Origin: Bacteroidales bacterium
GTDB taxonomy: Bacteria; Bacteroidota; Bacteroidia; Bacteroidales; Muribaculaceae
NCBI GenBank assembly: GCA_019416285.1
Contig: DXXM01000010.1
Location: forward strand, 1-64,000
Length of the DNA stretch: 64,000 nucleotides
Reading direction: 5' to 3'
This document shows, one piece after another, positions 63,821-64,000 of this stretch; the first letter of the stretch is position 1; each line of letters opens with the position of its first letter. The notes under the pieces are model-generated. The model worked only from the letters and a program-made list of their open reading frames with translations. It was not told the origin of the DNA and did no database searches. The position numbers and the translations under genes are program-made.

Positions 63821-64000
63821 TTATGAATTTTTCCAGCGCACACGCATCTGGTCACCGATAATCTCACGCACTTCCTTTACAAGAGTCTCGTCCATCGGCT
63901 CCTCGACAAACTCGAGGTTGCGGCGCACGTTGTCGGGGTTGGCGGAGCTGAAAAGAGTTGTTGCGATGCGGGGATTGCTCACGGCATACTGCACCGCAAG
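63821..64000 (-). CDS. Aldo/keto reductase, C-terminal part only (5' end outside window)
   Basis: Sixty codons end at a TAA (63821-63823 on the plus strand). The translated end contains AVQYAVSNPRIATTLFSSAN and DNVRRNLEF, the usual C-terminal part of aldo/keto reductases. It is the most upstream visible gene of the minus-strand group with the amidohydrolase and dehydrogenase; an L-fucose or aldose dehydrogenase is plausible. The gene runs off the window edge. Confidence 0.75.
   Translation of the reverse strand, partial: LAVQYAVSNPRIATTLFSSANPDNVRRNLEFVEEPMDETLVKEVREIIGDQMRVRWKNS

Noticed and set aside
1..64000. SusC/SusD pair, CRISPR array, tRNA or rRNA genes, integrase or transposase
   Set aside because: Looked for because the window is rich in polysaccharide genes and repeats, but no supporting sequence was found.

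Overview
The window is chromosomal DNA from a member of the Bacteroidota, most likely a gut Bacteroidales of the Muribaculaceae type. The family-level guess is inference. The evidence is a complete Mfa/FimA-type fimbrial operon (DUF3575, DUF3868, Mfa1, Mfa2, DUF4906), Bacteroidota promoter boxes (TAnnTTTG, sometimes with an upstream TTTG), almost no Shine-Dalgarno sequences, many lipoprotein signal peptides and several plant-polysaccharide glycosidases. No tRNA, rRNA, CRISPR array, transposase, prophage or SusC/SusD pair was seen.

Layout. 1-6.2 kb (+): tadA, a Sir2 protein without zinc cysteines, topA, an RluA-type pseudouridine synthase and a pectin methylesterase. 6.3-7.0 kb: an AT-rich MntA/HepT toxin-antitoxin cassette. 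7.0-10.6 kb (+): patatin lipase, GH13 amylase and esterase. 10.7-17.9 kb (-): a ribbon-helix-helix/SPFH pair, then dxr-rseP-rlmI-DPP III. 18.0-22.4 kb (+): a TPR protein and an M3 peptidase. 34.0-22.6 kb (-): the fimbrial operon, behind a good promoter and a leader of about 320 nt containing a G8 hairpin; the operon ends in a thioredoxin-like lipoprotein. 34.5-40.5 kb (+): a clamp-loader subunit, an AddB-like nuclease, hemW and a GDPD-fold protein whose active site looks destroyed. 43.0-40.6 kb (-): a GH127 arabinofuranosidase; 44.4-43.1 kb (-): a CNNM/CorC protein.

The most interesting part is 44.5-64.0 kb. Leftward from 55.96 kb, closely spaced genes encode a GH141-like secreted beta-helix protein, a cytoplasmic GH31 alpha-xylosidase-type enzyme, a 1002-residue fusion (UROD/MtaA-like methyltransferase + homocysteine S-methyltransferase + B12-binding corrinoid module), and then a sodium symporter, a DapA/NanA-family lyase and a second symporter. 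Rightward from 56.1 kb, divergently, come a stand-alone MtaA-like methyltransferase, a MetH-activation-like corrinoid reactivase, L-fucose isomerase, a mutarotase and the FucP permease. Converging on these are a zinc dehydrogenase, an amidohydrolase and a partial aldo/keto reductase. My reading is that the locus releases and imports fucose- and xylose-containing sugars, probably O-methylated ones, removes the methyl groups by corrinoid chemistry onto homocysteine, and feeds L-fucose into catabolism. 2-O-methyl-xylose linked to fucose in pectic rhamnogalacturonan II fits this gene set well. The link is inference from gene content and order.

Two palindromic, probably non-autonomous repeats lie in intergenic spaces (about 576-734 and 61594-61763). 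Several genes have a -7 box so close to the ATG that their mRNAs should be leaderless or nearly so.
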